Positions 52,935 through 61,687 of a DNA stretch of 64,000 nt are shown here, piece by piece. The notes beneath the pieces are model-generated. The model was not told where the DNA came from. It saw only the letters and a program-made list of their open reading frames with translations, and ran no database searches. Position 1 is the stretch's first letter; each line of letters begins with the position of its first letter. The position numbers and the translations under genes are program-made. The DNA comes from Edwardsiella anguillarum (GTDB lineage Bacteria; Pseudomonadota; Gammaproteobacteria; Enterobacterales; Enterobacteriaceae), in the NCBI RefSeq assembly GCF_008801815.1, contig NZ_VZOX01000019.1. One strand, given 5' to 3'.

Positions 52935-53606
52935 ATGGATCTTATTTTAGCGATCGAACACTGGCCGCTGCGTCAGGCGATAGTGGCGCTGTACCGGCGG
53001 CAGTTCACCATTATTTCGCTGCCGGACGCGGTTCCGTTTTCGCCCCGCACACTCAGCGCGCTGCATCGAACCGGCAGCCTGCTGGTCACGGATCGGCAGC
53101 GTAATCATTTGCTGCAGACCGTGGAGAGGGTGCGCCGTCATAGTCTGATTCCGGTGATCATCATTAATCGGCGGGAGAGCTACCTGACTCAGCTGATTGC
53201 CCGTTTTTTTAACGGTGCTCACGCGCTGAGCTATGACGCGTTTTACCACCATATTCAGCGGCGGACGTTTCATCCGTTGGATCTCTATTTTCTGCCCTAT
53301 TCGCGTGGCGCGCCGGACGCTTGCTGGGGCGCGGGCGAGACGGTGTACGCTCGGCTAAATGCCTTTGGCCTGATGACGCTCTATCAGCGCGGGGTGACCC
53401 TGCGCGAAGCCGCGGTGCTGGTCAGTCTCTCTTTCCATAACAGTACGGCCATGACCGCTCGCCTACTGGGGATCCATGAGCAGGCGGTGGTACACTGCAA
53501 GCGGATGCTAGGAAATAAGCTGGGGCTGGACCATAACCGGCCCGATTTTATCAGCCACATTTTCCTCTCTTCGGGCGTGCGGTCGGGGCCGTGTGAGATG
53601 GAGTAG
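52935..53606 (+). CDS. Unrecognised protein with a LuxR/GerE-like C-terminal region (putative regulator)
   Basis: A 223-residue soluble protein I cannot name. Residues 1-110 look like an atypical receiver-like domain (LILAIEHWPLRQAIVALY, LLVTDRQRN, IPVIIINRRE) without an evident phospho-acceptor pocket. Residues about 147-197 resemble a LuxR helix-turn-helix: LMTLYQRGVTLREAAVLV, then HNSTAMTARLLGIHEQAVVHCKRML and NKLGL, matching the usual E..VL....G.s...iA..L.....tV..h...i..KL pattern. Related orphan regulators (BglJ, EcpR, RcsA-like) usually control surface structures. It lies between zur and dusA, where E. coli has nothing similar, behind an AT-rich promoter region. Confidence 0.6.
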   Translation: MDLILAIEHWPLRQAIVALYRRQFTIISLPDAVPFSPRTLSALHRTGSLLVTDRQRNHLLQTVERVRRHSLIPVIIINRRESYLTQLIARFFNGAHALSYDAFYHHIQRRTFHPLDLYFLPYSRGAPDACWGAGETVYARLNAFGLMTLYQRGVTLREAAVLVSLSFHNSTAMTARLLGIHEQAVVHCKRMLGNKLGLDHNRPDFISHIFLSSGVRSGPCEME

Positions 53607-53745
53607 GGTGTGGCGCAGGGGCGCGGGCCCGATGTGCGCTTTTTGCACGCAGGGCTGGTATGCTAGAATCGCCGCCCCGCGCGCTACCCGGCGCGCCGGT
53701 GGGTAAATGAGGCACATCTATCATATGGGATACGGCGAACAAGCA

Positions 53746-54783
53746 ATGACTCAGGCAGCACATATTGAACAAGCGACGGGTGCCCGCGGGCGGGATCAGG
53801 CGGGCGCATTTCCCTCACAGCGGTTCTCCATCGCCCCGATGCTGGATTGGACCGATCGCCATTGCCGCTATTTTCACCGCTTGCTGAGCCGTCAAGCCCT
53901 GCTGTATACCGAAATGGTGACCACCGGCGCGATTATCCACGGTAAGGGTGACTATCTGGCCTACAGCGAAGAGGAGCACCCGCTGGCGCTGCAGCTGGGC
54001 GGCAGCAACCCGATCGATCTGGCCCACTGCGCCCGGCTTGCCGAAGCGCGCGGCTACGATGAGATCAACCTGAACGTGGGCTGTCCGTCGGATCGGGTGC
54101 AAAACGGCCGCTTTGGCGCCTGCCTGATGGGTGAGGCGCAGCTGGTGGCCGACTGTGTGAAGGCGATGCGCGATGTCGTTTCAATCCCGGTGACCGTGAA
54201 GACCCGCATCGGTATCGATGAGCAGGATAGCTACCCGTTTCTGTGCGACTTTATCGGTACCGTTGCCGGACAGGGGGAGTGTGACACCTTTATCGTCCAT
54301 GCGCGCAAGGCGTGGCTGTCGGGGCTGAGTCCCAAGGAGAATCGTGAGGTGCCGCCGCTGGACTATCCGCGGGTGTATCGCCTCAAGCAGGATTTTCCGC
54401 AGTTGACTATCGCCCTTAACGGCGGCGTAAAGTGTCTGGATGAGGCACAGACGCATCTACAGCATGTCGACGGGGTAATGATGGGGCGCGAGGCCTACCA
54501 TAATCCGGGCATCCTGGCCCTGGTCGATCGCCAGCTGTTCGATACCGACGCGGCAGTGCCGCGCAGCGTGGCGGTGGTGCGGGCGCTCTACCCCTATATC
54601 GAGCGGGAGCTGGCGCAGGGGACCTACCTGGGCCATATCACACGCCATATTCTGGGGCTCTTTCAGGGGATCCCCGGCGCGCGCCAGTGGCGCCGCCACC
54701 TGAGTGAGAACGCCCATCGCCCGGGCGCCGGTGTTGACGTCGTGGAGCAGGCGCTGCGCTTCGTGGAGCGCCGCGCTGAGTAA
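53746..54783 (+). CDS. dusA: tRNA-dihydrouridine(20/20a) synthase DusA
   Basis: A 345-residue FMN enzyme reducing uridines 20/20a in the tRNA D-loop. The barrel shows SIAPMLDWTDRHCRYF (FMN site), MVTTGAIIHGKGD, the catalytic cysteine in NLNVGCPSDRVQNGRFGACL and HARKAWLSGLSPKENRE. It is collinear with E. coli DusA. Start choice is uncertain: ATG at 53746 gives the E. coli-like length, while ATGs at 53707 and 53725 are also in frame and none has a strong ribosome site. Confidence 0.93.
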   Translation: MTQAAHIEQATGARGRDQAGAFPSQRFSIAPMLDWTDRHCRYFHRLLSRQALLYTEMVTTGAIIHGKGDYLAYSEEEHPLALQLGGSNPIDLAHCARLAEARGYDEINLNVGCPSDRVQNGRFGACLMGEAQLVADCVKAMRDVVSIPVTVKTRIGIDEQDSYPFLCDFIGTVAGQGECDTFIVHARKAWLSGLSPKENREVPPLDYPRVYRLKQDFPQLTIALNGGVKCLDEAQTHLQHVDGVMMGREAYHNPGILALVDRQLFDTDAAVPRSVAVVRALYPYIERELAQGTYLGHITRHILGLFQGIPGARQWRRHLSENAHRPGAGVDVVEQALRFVERRAE

Positions 54784-54827
54784 TTTGACCAACAGTTGGT
54801 TATTTTCATTACACTCTATCCCCCTCT

Positions 54828-54853
54828 GCCAGCGCAGTGTCGCTGGCATTTTT
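54828..54853 (+). terminator. Terminator after dusA
   Basis: The stem gccagcg / cgctggc with loop cagtgt is followed by attttta. A 13-base palindrome accaac-a-gttggt (54788-54800) lies just upstream and could be part of the PspF enhancer region of pspG. Confidence 0.85.
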
Positions 54854-54885
54854 ATTGAATCAATGGGTTAGCGTTGTTTTAAACA

Positions 54886-54902
54886 TTGGCATGGATTTTG
54901 GA
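54886..54902 (+). promoter_or_regulatory. Sigma-54 promoter of pspG
   Basis: TTGGCATGGATTTTGGA fits the -24/-12 sigma-54 consensus (TGGCAY-N5-TTGCW) with one mismatch in the -12 GC. It lies 45-60 bases before pspG. In E. coli pspG is transcribed by sigma-54 with PspF, so this site is expected. Confidence 0.8.
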
Positions 54903-54946
54903 TATTCTCGGAGAGACCGTCGTCGTGACGGAATGGAGAGAAGTCG

Positions 54947-55165
54947 ATGCTGGAAGTGATGTTTGTCTTGGCTTTTTTTATGGCGCTGCTGCTGACCGGC
55001 ATATCGCTGCTGGGGGTGATCGCCGCGCTGGCCGTCGCGGCGCTGCTGTTGGTATTTGGCGGGCTGTTTGTGCTGGTCATCAAGCTGCTGCCGTGGCTGG
55101 CCTTGGCGATCGTGGTGGTCTGGCTGTACCGCGCGCTGCGAAAACCCCAGCCGCACCGCTATTAG
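54947..55165 (+). CDS. pspG: Phage shock protein G
   Basis: A 72-residue inner-membrane protein (E. coli 80 aa) with two or three hydrophobic segments, sharing MLEVMFVLAFF, TGISLLGVIAAL and IKLLPWLALAIVVVW with E. coli PspG. It is an effector of the phage-shock response to membrane stress. GGAGAGAAG precedes the ATG. Downstream, E. coli has qorA before dnaB; it is absent here. Confidence 0.92.
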   Translation: MLEVMFVLAFFMALLLTGISLLGVIAALAVAALLLVFGGLFVLVIKLLPWLALAIVVVWLYRALRKPQPHRY

Positions 55166-55331
55166 GCGAGGCGCTCCCCCGTGCTGCCGCGGCGCTGCGG
55201 CACGCATGGAGAGGGCCGCGCGCCTTTCCCCCCGCTTACCGTGAACGCCTATGACTTATCCATGCGCCGGGCGCCGGCATTGGTTATACTGTCGCGCGTC
55301 ACAGGCTCACAACAGGTAAAGCATTTCCACT

Positions 55332-56744
55332 ATGGCAGGAAACAATCCCGGCAGTAAATCCCGCGAGGCACCCCGCGATCGCCAGATGGAGGGGCTTAAG
55401 CTGCCCCCGCACTCTCTGGAGGCTGAACAGTCCGTTCTCGGCGGTCTGATGCTGGATAACGAACGCTGGGATCATGTGGCTGAACGGGTGGTCTCCAATG
55501 ACTTTTACAGTCGCCCCCATCGTCTGATCTTCGGCGAGATGCAGCGCCTGCTGGAGCAGGGTCGCCCAATCGATCTGATCACCCTATCGGAGTCGTTGGA
55601 GCAGCAGGGACACCTGGATAACGTCGGCGGCTTCGCCTATCTGGCCGAGTTGTCCAAGAATACCCCCAGTGCCGCCAACATTAACGCCTACGCTGATATC
55701 GTACGTGAGCGCGCGGTGGTGCGGGAGATGATCGCGGTCGCCAATGAGATCGCCGACGCCGGCTACGATCCGCAGGGGCGCAGCAGCGAAGACCTGCTGG
55801 ATCTGGCGGAGTCCCGAGTGTTTCAGATCGCAGAAAACCGCGCCAGCAAAGATGAGGGGCCGAAGAGCATCGACCGGATCCTGGAAGATACGGTGTCGCG
55901 CATTGAGCAGCTGTACCAGCGGCCCCACGACGGGGTGACAGGGGTATCGACCGGCTATCAGGATCTGGACAAAAAGACCGCCGGGCTGCAGAAGTCTGAT
56001 TTAATCATCGTGGCGGCGCGCCCGTCGATGGGTAAGACCACCTTCGCGATGAACCTGTGTGAAAATGCGGCGATGACCCAGGAAAAGCCGGTGCTGATCT
56101 TCAGCCTGGAGATGCCCGGTGAACAGATTATGATGCGTATGCTGGCGTCGCTCTCCCGCGTCGATCAGACCCGTATCCGTACCGGACAGCTGGACGATGA
56201 GGACTGGGCGCGGATCTCCAGCACCATGGGGCTGCTGCTGGAGAAGCGCAATATGTATATTGACGACTCCTCTGGCCTGACCCCGACGGAGGTACGTTCG
56301 CGTGCGCGGCGCATCTTCCGCGAACATGATGGCTTAAGCCTGATCATGATCGACTACCTGCAGCTGATGCGGGTGCCGTCGTTGTCGGATAACCGCACGC
56401 TGGAGATCGCCGAGATCTCCCGTTCGCTCAAGGCGTTGGCCAAAGAACTGCAGGTGCCGGTGGTGGCTCTGTCGCAGCTGAACCGTTCATTGGAGCAGCG
56501 CGCCGATAAGCGCCCGGTCAACTCTGACCTGCGCGAGTCCGGCTCGATCGAACAGGACGCCGACCTGATCATGTTCATCTATCGTGATGAGGTCTATCAC
56601 GAAAACAGCGATCTGAAGGGCATCGCCGAGATCATCCTTGGCAAGCAGCGTAACGGCCCCATCGGGACGGTGCGCCTGACCTTTAACGGCCAGTGGTCGC
56701 GCTTTGATAACTACGCGGGCCCGGCCTATAACGATGAAGATTAA
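55332..56744 (+). CDS. dnaB: Replicative DNA helicase DnaB
   Basis: A 470-residue hexameric 5'-3' helicase (E. coli 471 aa). The N-terminal collar domain (LKLPPHSLEAEQSVLGGLML to about residue 170) is followed by a linker and the RecA-like motor with Walker A ARPSMGKTTFAMN, Walker B LIMIDYLQLM, SQLNRSLEQRADKRP and the arginine finger region near KQRNGPIGTVRLTF. There is no intein or split. It is in tandem with alr, 108 bp downstream. Confidence 0.98.
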   Translation: MAGNNPGSKSREAPRDRQMEGLKLPPHSLEAEQSVLGGLMLDNERWDHVAERVVSNDFYSRPHRLIFGEMQRLLEQGRPIDLITLSESLEQQGHLDNVGGFAYLAELSKNTPSAANINAYADIVRERAVVREMIAVANEIADAGYDPQGRSSEDLLDLAESRVFQIAENRASKDEGPKSIDRILEDTVSRIEQLYQRPHDGVTGVSTGYQDLDKKTAGLQKSDLIIVAARPSMGKTTFAMNLCENAAMTQEKPVLIFSLEMPGEQIMMRMLASLSRVDQTRIRTGQLDDEDWARISSTMGLLLEKRNMYIDDSSGLTPTEVRSRARRIFREHDGLSLIMIDYLQLMRVPSLSDNRTLEIAEISRSLKALAKELQVPVVALSQLNRSLEQRADKRPVNSDLRESGSIEQDADLIMFIYRDEVYHENSDLKGIAEIILGKQRNGPIGTVRLTFNGQWSRFDNYAGPAYNDED

Positions 56745-56852
56745 GCGCCCGATGCGGATCGCGTCTCTGCCTGTGGGACAATTTCATGAGCCGGGCGCCG
56801 CGCGCCCGACCCGATATCCAACCAAGCTCATTAATGGAACCAAGGAAGCAAC

Positions 56853-57944
56853 ATGAAAGCGGCAACCGCCATCATTGATCGCCGCGCTCTGCGACATAAC
56901 TTTCAGCAGATCCGTAAGTTTGCGCCGCACAGTCGCCTTATCGCCGTGGTGAAGGCCAACGCCTACGGGCACGGCCTGCTGGAGACCGCCAAAATCCTCA
57001 ACCAGGCCGATTGCTACGGCGTGGCGCGCATCGGCGAAGCGCTGATGCTGCGCTCCGGCGGGATCGTTAAACCGATCCTGCTGCTGGAGGGCTTTTTCTC
57101 CGCCAGCGATCTGCCGGTGCTGGTGGCCAATAACATCGAAACGGCGGTACACAGCGAAGAACAGCTGCAGGCGTTGGAGAATGCCTGTCTGGAGCGCCCG
57201 ATTAAGGTATGGATGAAGCTGGACACCGGCATGCATCGCCTTGGGGTGCGCCCGGAGCAGGCCGAGGCGTTTTATCGCCGTCTGTGCGTCTGCCCTAACG
57301 TGGCTCAGCCGGTAAACTTTATGAGCCACTTCAGCCGGGCCGATGAGCCAGAGAGCGGGCGTACCGAGCAGCAGCTGGCCTGTTTCGACGACTTTGTGCA
57401 GGGGAAAGCGGGCGAGCAGTCTATCGCTGCCTCGGGCGGGATCCTGCTGTGGCCGCAGTCGCACCGTGACATGGTACGGCCGGGGATTATTATGTACGGC
57501 GTCTCGCCGCAGGCGGATTTGTCGCTGGCGGCCGATCACTACGGACTGCAGCCGGCGATGACCCTGCAGTCTAGCCTGATCGCGGTGCGCGAGCATAAGG
57601 TCGGCGAACCGGTGGGCTACGGCGGCGCCTGGGTGGCGCAACGTGATACTCGTCTCGGGGTGGTGGCGATCGGCTATGGCGACGGCTATCCGCGCAGCGC
57701 ACCGTCGGGCACGCCGGTGCTGATCAATGGTCGAGAGGTGCCGATTGTGGGGCGGGTCTCTATGGATATGATCTCGGTCGATCTGGGGCCGCAGGCGGCG
57801 GATCGCGTGGGTGATAACGTGATCATGTGGGGACCAGGGCTGCCGGTTGAAAAAGTGGCCGCCTGTACCGGTATCAGCGCCTATGAGCTGATCACCAAGC
57901 TAACCTCACGCGTTGCGATGGAATATATCGGTGAAGAGGCGTAG
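56853..57944 (+). CDS. alr: Alanine racemase, biosynthetic
   Basis: A 363-residue PLP enzyme (E. coli Alr 359 aa) supplying D-alanine for peptidoglycan. PLP lysine K34 is in AVVKANAYGHG. The second-site tyrosine lies in GYGGAWVA/RVSMDMISVDLG, and a catalytic arginine in the LDTGMHRLGV block. It lies behind dnaB as in E. coli; the next E. coli gene, tyrB, is not here. An AAGGAAG ribosome site precedes the ATG. Confidence 0.96.
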   Translation: MKAATAIIDRRALRHNFQQIRKFAPHSRLIAVVKANAYGHGLLETAKILNQADCYGVARIGEALMLRSGGIVKPILLLEGFFSASDLPVLVANNIETAVHSEEQLQALENACLERPIKVWMKLDTGMHRLGVRPEQAEAFYRRLCVCPNVAQPVNFMSHFSRADEPESGRTEQQLACFDDFVQGKAGEQSIAASGGILLWPQSHRDMVRPGIIMYGVSPQADLSLAADHYGLQPAMTLQSSLIAVREHKVGEPVGYGGAWVAQRDTRLGVVAIGYGDGYPRSAPSGTPVLINGREVPIVGRVSMDMISVDLGPQAADRVGDNVIMWGPGLPVEKVAACTGISAYELITKLTSRVAMEYIGEEA

Positions 57945-57968
57945 CGCACCGTTGACGCACCATCGATA

Positions 57969-58003
57969 GCGCGGGCCGGCAAATGCCGGCCCGCGCTGTT
58001 TTT
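57969..58003. terminator. Terminator between alr and yqhD
   Basis: A 13-bp stem agcgcgggccggc / gccggcccgcgct with an aaat loop is followed by gttttt. It serves alr; convergent yqhD ends 12 bases further on. Confidence 0.93.
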
Positions 58004-58014
58004 CGCGGCCAGGA

Positions 58015-59172
58015 TCAGCGGGCCGCCTGATAGATCTGGCGGCTCTGCTCCAGCGTGATGTCGCCGTGCTCGCCCAGGGCGGTCATACGGTGCTCCTGCA
58101 GCTTATCGAGCAGCGCCGGAATGGTGCTGCCGTCCAGGCCGTAGTCGCTCAGGCGAGTTTTTACCCCCATCTGCTCAAAGAAGGCTCGCGTCGCGGCGAT
58201 GGCGGCGTCAATGCGCTGCTCGTCGCTGCCGCTGTGGATATTCCAGACCCGCTCGGCGTACTGCAGCAGCTTGGCGTGTTTTTTATCACGCTTCAGCTGC
58301 AGCACGTTGGGCAGCACGATGGCCAGGGTCTGGGCATGATCCAGCCCGTGCATGGCAGTCAGCTCATGGCCAAGCATATGGGTAGACCAATCCTGCGGAA
58401 CCCCGGCGCCGATCAGCCCGTTGAGCGCCATGGTGGCACACCACATGATATTGGCGCGCACCCCATAGTTTTCCGGCTCCTGCAGCGCTCGCGGACCCTC
58501 TTCGATCAGGGTCTGCAGCAGCCCTTCCGCGAAGCGATCCTGCACGCGGGCATCGACCGGATAGGTCAGATACTGTTCCACGATGTGTACAAAGGCATCC
58601 ACGACCCCGTTGGCGATCTGACGCGGCGGCAGGGTGTAGGTGACTTGTGGATCCAGCACGGCAAAGCGTGGCATGACAAAGGGGGACATAAAGTGCAGCT
58701 TATCACCGGTTGCGCTGCGGGTGATCACGGCTCCCATATTCATTTCAGAGCCGGTGGCCGGCAGGGTGAGAACCACCCCCATCGGAATGGCACGGGTGAC
58801 GTCGCTGCCGACGGTTTCCATGATATGCCAGGGATCGCCGACGTAGTCTGCGGCGGCGGCGATAAACTTGGTTCCGTCAATGACCGAGCCGCCGCCGACG
58901 GCGAGCAGGTAGTCGATCTTCTCGTTATGCACTATCTCCACCGCCTGCATCAGGGTTTCATAGTGGGGATTCGGCTCAATACCGCCAAACTCAAAAACAT
59001 GACGGCCGTGTAGGGCGGCGTGTACCTGATCCAGTACGCCGTTGCGTTTAATGCTGCCGCCGCCGTAGGTGATCAGGACGCGCGCCTGTGGCGGGATCTC
59101 ATCGCGCAGGTTGGCAATCTGATCTCGGCCAAACAGAATTTTGGTCGGGGTGTGAAGAACAAAGTTTTCCAT
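58015..59172 (-). CDS. yqhD: NADPH-dependent aldehyde reductase YqhD (iron-containing alcohol dehydrogenase family)
   Basis: A 385-residue enzyme (E. coli YqhD 387 aa) reducing short and toxic aldehydes such as those from lipid peroxidation. The nucleotide-binding AVGGGSVIDGTKFIAAAA block contains the GGGS motif. Metal ligands lie in NGVVDAFVHIVEQYLT (Asp/His), GHELTAMHGLDHAQTLAIVLP (two His) and the mid-region. The frame is open to 59205; MENFVLHTPTK at 59172 follows GAGGG and matches the family. It is divergent from its activator gene yqhC, as in E. coli. Confidence 0.95.
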   Translation of the reverse strand: MENFVLHTPTKILFGRDQIANLRDEIPPQARVLITYGGGSIKRNGVLDQVHAALHGRHVFEFGGIEPNPHYETLMQAVEIVHNEKIDYLLAVGGGSVIDGTKFIAAAADYVGDPWHIMETVGSDVTRAIPMGVVLTLPATGSEMNMGAVITRSATGDKLHFMSPFVMPRFAVLDPQVTYTLPPRQIANGVVDAFVHIVEQYLTYPVDARVQDRFAEGLLQTLIEEGPRALQEPENYGVRANIMWCATMALNGLIGAGVPQDWSTHMLGHELTAMHGLDHAQTLAIVLPNVLQLKRDKKHAKLLQYAERVWNIHSGSDEQRIDAAIAATRAFFEQMGVKTRLSDYGLDGSTIPALLDKLQEHRMTALGEHGDITLEQSRQIYQAAR

Positions 59173-59285
59173 GATGCAACCCTCACTCATATACCTAAAA
59201 AGCATGAATATGTCCGGCGTCAGCGCCGGTATGAAATTTGAGTGCTATTGTGGGCGCATTGCGTCATCGGCTCAATGCACATTTC

Positions 59286-59310
59286 TGTAGGTTGTTTGCC
59301 TATTCCTACA
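59286..59310. promoter_or_regulatory. Inverted repeat in the yqhD-yqhC intergenic region
   Basis: TGTAGG (59286-59291) and CCTACA (59305-59310) form a perfect 6-base inverted repeat with 13 bases between; a further TGTAGA follows at 59317-59322. Being between yqhD and the AraC-type activator gene, it is a candidate YqhC operator. Confidence 0.5.
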
Positions 59311-59381
59311 AAAAAATGTAGAAAAACATGTCAAACAGGCAGATTAATTGCCAATTAAGTTGGTTGGATGGAGACCGCTAC

Positions 59382-60293
59382 ATGGTTATCGACGATAGAT
59401 GGAAACAGTTGGCCGCACAGGTTCAGCGCCTGCATCAACAGCCGGGGGTCAAGCCCTCGCCGGTCGAGCATGTTAACCTCATCTATGTCAACGCACATCA
59501 ACCCCGCACGCCGGTCATGTACCAACCCAGTCTGATCATTATATTGCAGGGGCGCAAAGTCGGGTATCTGGGAGAGCGGGTGTTTCACTATGATCCGAGC
59601 AATTATTTGCTGATGACGCTGCCGTTGCCCTGCGAATGTGAGACCTTTGCCTCGCCGCAGGAGCCGTTGATCGGCCTGGCGCTGCGGGTTGACGTGCAGA
59701 TGCTGCAGGATCTGCTGATGGATATCGGCGATGGGATGCGTACGGCGGTGCGCCCGCACGCTGAGGGGGTACGCTCGGTTGCGCTGGACGATGCCATGCT
59801 GTGCGCCTGCGAACGCCTGGTGGAGGTGATGGAGGATCCCCTGCATGCCCGGGTGCTCGGCCCGCAGATCGTGCGTGAGATGCTGTTCCATGCCCTGTGC
59901 GGGGCGGGCGGCGACGCCCTGCTGGCGCTGGCCAGCCGTCATAGCCACTTTAGTCAGATTGCCAAGGCGCTGCGTCTGATTGAGCAGAACTACGCCAGCA
60001 GTCTGAACGTCGACAGGCTGGCGCAGTCGGTCAATATGAGCATCTCGTCGTTTCACCACAACTTTAAGGCAGTGACGGCGACCTCGCCGCTGCAGTACAT
60101 TAAATCGTATCGGCTACACAAGGCGCGCATGATGATCTTGCACGATGGGCTGAAGGCCAGCACGGCGGCGAGCCGGGTCGGTTATGAGAGCCCGTCGCAG
60201 TTTAGCCGTGAATACAAACGGTTTTTTGGCAATACCCCCAGCGATCAGGCCAGCCGCTACCGCAGCGGCGGACTGCGCATCGCGGAACTGTGA
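59382..60293 (+). CDS. yqhC: AraC-family transcriptional activator YqhC
   Basis: A 303-residue regulator (E. coli YqhC 318 aa). The N-terminal cupin-like sensor region (RTPVMYQPSLIIILQGRKVGYLGERVFHYD) corresponds to the AraC_N family. Two C-terminal helix-turn-helices follow: LNVDRLAQSVNMSISSFHHNFKAVT and the second with STAASRVGYESPSQFSREYKRFFG. It activates yqhD in response to aldehydes in E. coli. ATG at 59382 has GGAG about 10 bases upstream; an in-frame ATG at 59328 has no ribosome site and would add 18 residues. Confidence 0.93.
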   Translation: MVIDDRWKQLAAQVQRLHQQPGVKPSPVEHVNLIYVNAHQPRTPVMYQPSLIIILQGRKVGYLGERVFHYDPSNYLLMTLPLPCECETFASPQEPLIGLALRVDVQMLQDLLMDIGDGMRTAVRPHAEGVRSVALDDAMLCACERLVEVMEDPLHARVLGPQIVREMLFHALCGAGGDALLALASRHSHFSQIAKALRLIEQNYASSLNVDRLAQSVNMSISSFHHNFKAVTATSPLQYIKSYRLHKARMMILHDGLKASTAASRVGYESPSQFSREYKRFFGNTPSDQASRYRSGGLRIAEL

Positions 60294-60351
60294 GTCTGGA
60301 CAGACTGATGCCCGTAGGGAGGGTGGTCTGCATGCCAAGGAGTGTCGACAG

Positions 60352-61641
60352 ATGATTGAACGAGCGTTTTTAGTACCGGGGATGGCGGTGCGGGAGTTCC
60401 GCACTGAGGTGCCTTTGAACTGGCGCGACCCCAGCGATGGGCGTCGGCTGACGCTGTTTGCCCGTGAGCTGTGCGCTCCGGGCCGCGAGGCGGATGAGAT
60501 GCCCTGTCTGCTGTTCCTGCAGGGAGGCCCCGGCGGGAAATGCCCGCGGCCGACCTCCTGCAGCGGCTGGCTGGCGGAGGCGCTGCGCGATTATCGGGTG
60601 ATCCTGATGGATCAGCGCGGCACCGGCAACAGCAGCCGGATTGAGGCCAGCGTCCTGCGCGATATGACCCCGCAGCAGGCGGCGGACTACCTGAGCCACT
60701 TCCGCGCCGATGCTATGGTGCGCGATGCGGAGCATCTGCGGCTGCGCCACTTTGGCGGACGGCGCTGGACGACGCTGGGCCAAAGCTACGGCGGTTTTAT
60801 TACGCTGACCTACCTATCCCAGGCGCCGCAGGGGTTGCATGCCTGCTATATCACCGGCGGCCTGCCGGCGATAGCGCCGGATGCCACCCAGCTGTATGAA
60901 GCGACCTATCGCCGGGTGGCACAGCGCAATCAGCACTTTTTCACCCGTTACCCGCAGGCGCGCGAGCAGCTCGATCGTATCGTCGCCCTGCTGCGCGAAC
61001 AGGCGGTATACCTTCCCGACGGCGATCTGCTCAGCGTAGAGCGTCTGCTGACGCTGGGGCTGGATATGGGCATGAGCGAGGGCTATGAACGCCTGCTGTG
61101 GCTGCTGGATGAGGCCTTCAACCCGGAGGGCGAGCTGAGCGATACCTTCCTGAACCAGGTGATGCAGCGCAGCGGTTTTGCCGACAATCCGCTGTATGCG
61201 GTGCTGCATGAGAGTATCTATGCCGATGACGCCAGCGGTGCGACCCGCTGGGCCGCTCAGCGGGTGCGCGATGGCCTGCCGGCGTTCTCTTTGGAGCGGA
61301 GTTCGCCCCTGCTGACCGGTGAGATGATCTACCCGTGGATGTTTGATCAGATGCAGTCACTGCGTCCGTTTCGCGCGGCGGCGGAGCTGTTGGCCCGGCG
61401 TGAGACGTGGCCGGTGCTTTACGATACCGTGCGTCTGCGCGACAACGACATACCGGTGATGGCGGCGGTGTATTACCACGACATGTATGTCGACGCCGAC
61501 CTGTCGCTGGAGAGCGCGGCGCAGATCGGTAATCTCCAGACCTGGATCACCAGCGAGTACGATCACAACGGTCTGCGTGTGGCGCCGGTGTTTCGGCGGC
61601 TGCGGGAAATGATGGCCGAGCGCGGCGTCGCGGCCGAATAG
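60352..61641 (+). CDS. Proline iminopeptidase-like alpha/beta hydrolase (peptidase family S33)
   Basis: A 429-residue cytoplasmic hydrolase of the prolyl aminopeptidase type, removing N-terminal proline from peptides. Features: oxyanion segment FLQGGPGG (residues 55-62), MDQRGTGNSS near 86, nucleophile S145 in GQSYGG, and late Asp/His segments (YYHDMYVD; SEYDHNGLR). AAGGAG lies 9 bases before the ATG at 60352, which overrides an open frame back to 60184 overlapping yqhC. It follows yqhC by 58 bp. The length fits the roughly 430-residue Aeromonas-type enzyme better than the 310-residue type. Substrate specificity is inferred. Confidence 0.88.
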   Translation: MIERAFLVPGMAVREFRTEVPLNWRDPSDGRRLTLFARELCAPGREADEMPCLLFLQGGPGGKCPRPTSCSGWLAEALRDYRVILMDQRGTGNSSRIEASVLRDMTPQQAADYLSHFRADAMVRDAEHLRLRHFGGRRWTTLGQSYGGFITLTYLSQAPQGLHACYITGGLPAIAPDATQLYEATYRRVAQRNQHFFTRYPQAREQLDRIVALLREQAVYLPDGDLLSVERLLTLGLDMGMSEGYERLLWLLDEAFNPEGELSDTFLNQVMQRSGFADNPLYAVLHESIYADDASGATRWAAQRVRDGLPAFSLERSSPLLTGEMIYPWMFDQMQSLRPFRAAAELLARRETWPVLYDTVRLRDNDIPVMAAVYYHDMYVDADLSLESAAQIGNLQTWITSEYDHNGLRVAPVFRRLREMMAERGVAAE

Positions 61642-61642
61642 C

Positions 61643-61674
61643 AAAACGGCTCCCATAGGGAGCCGTTGGTTTTC
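61643..61674. terminator. Bidirectional terminator after the S33 peptidase gene
   Basis: The stem aacggctccc / gggagccgtt with an ata loop has A and T flanks on both sides. It lies between the peptidase gene and the convergent outer-membrane protein gene. Confidence 0.9.
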
Positions 61675-61687
61675 GTCACCGAACCAC

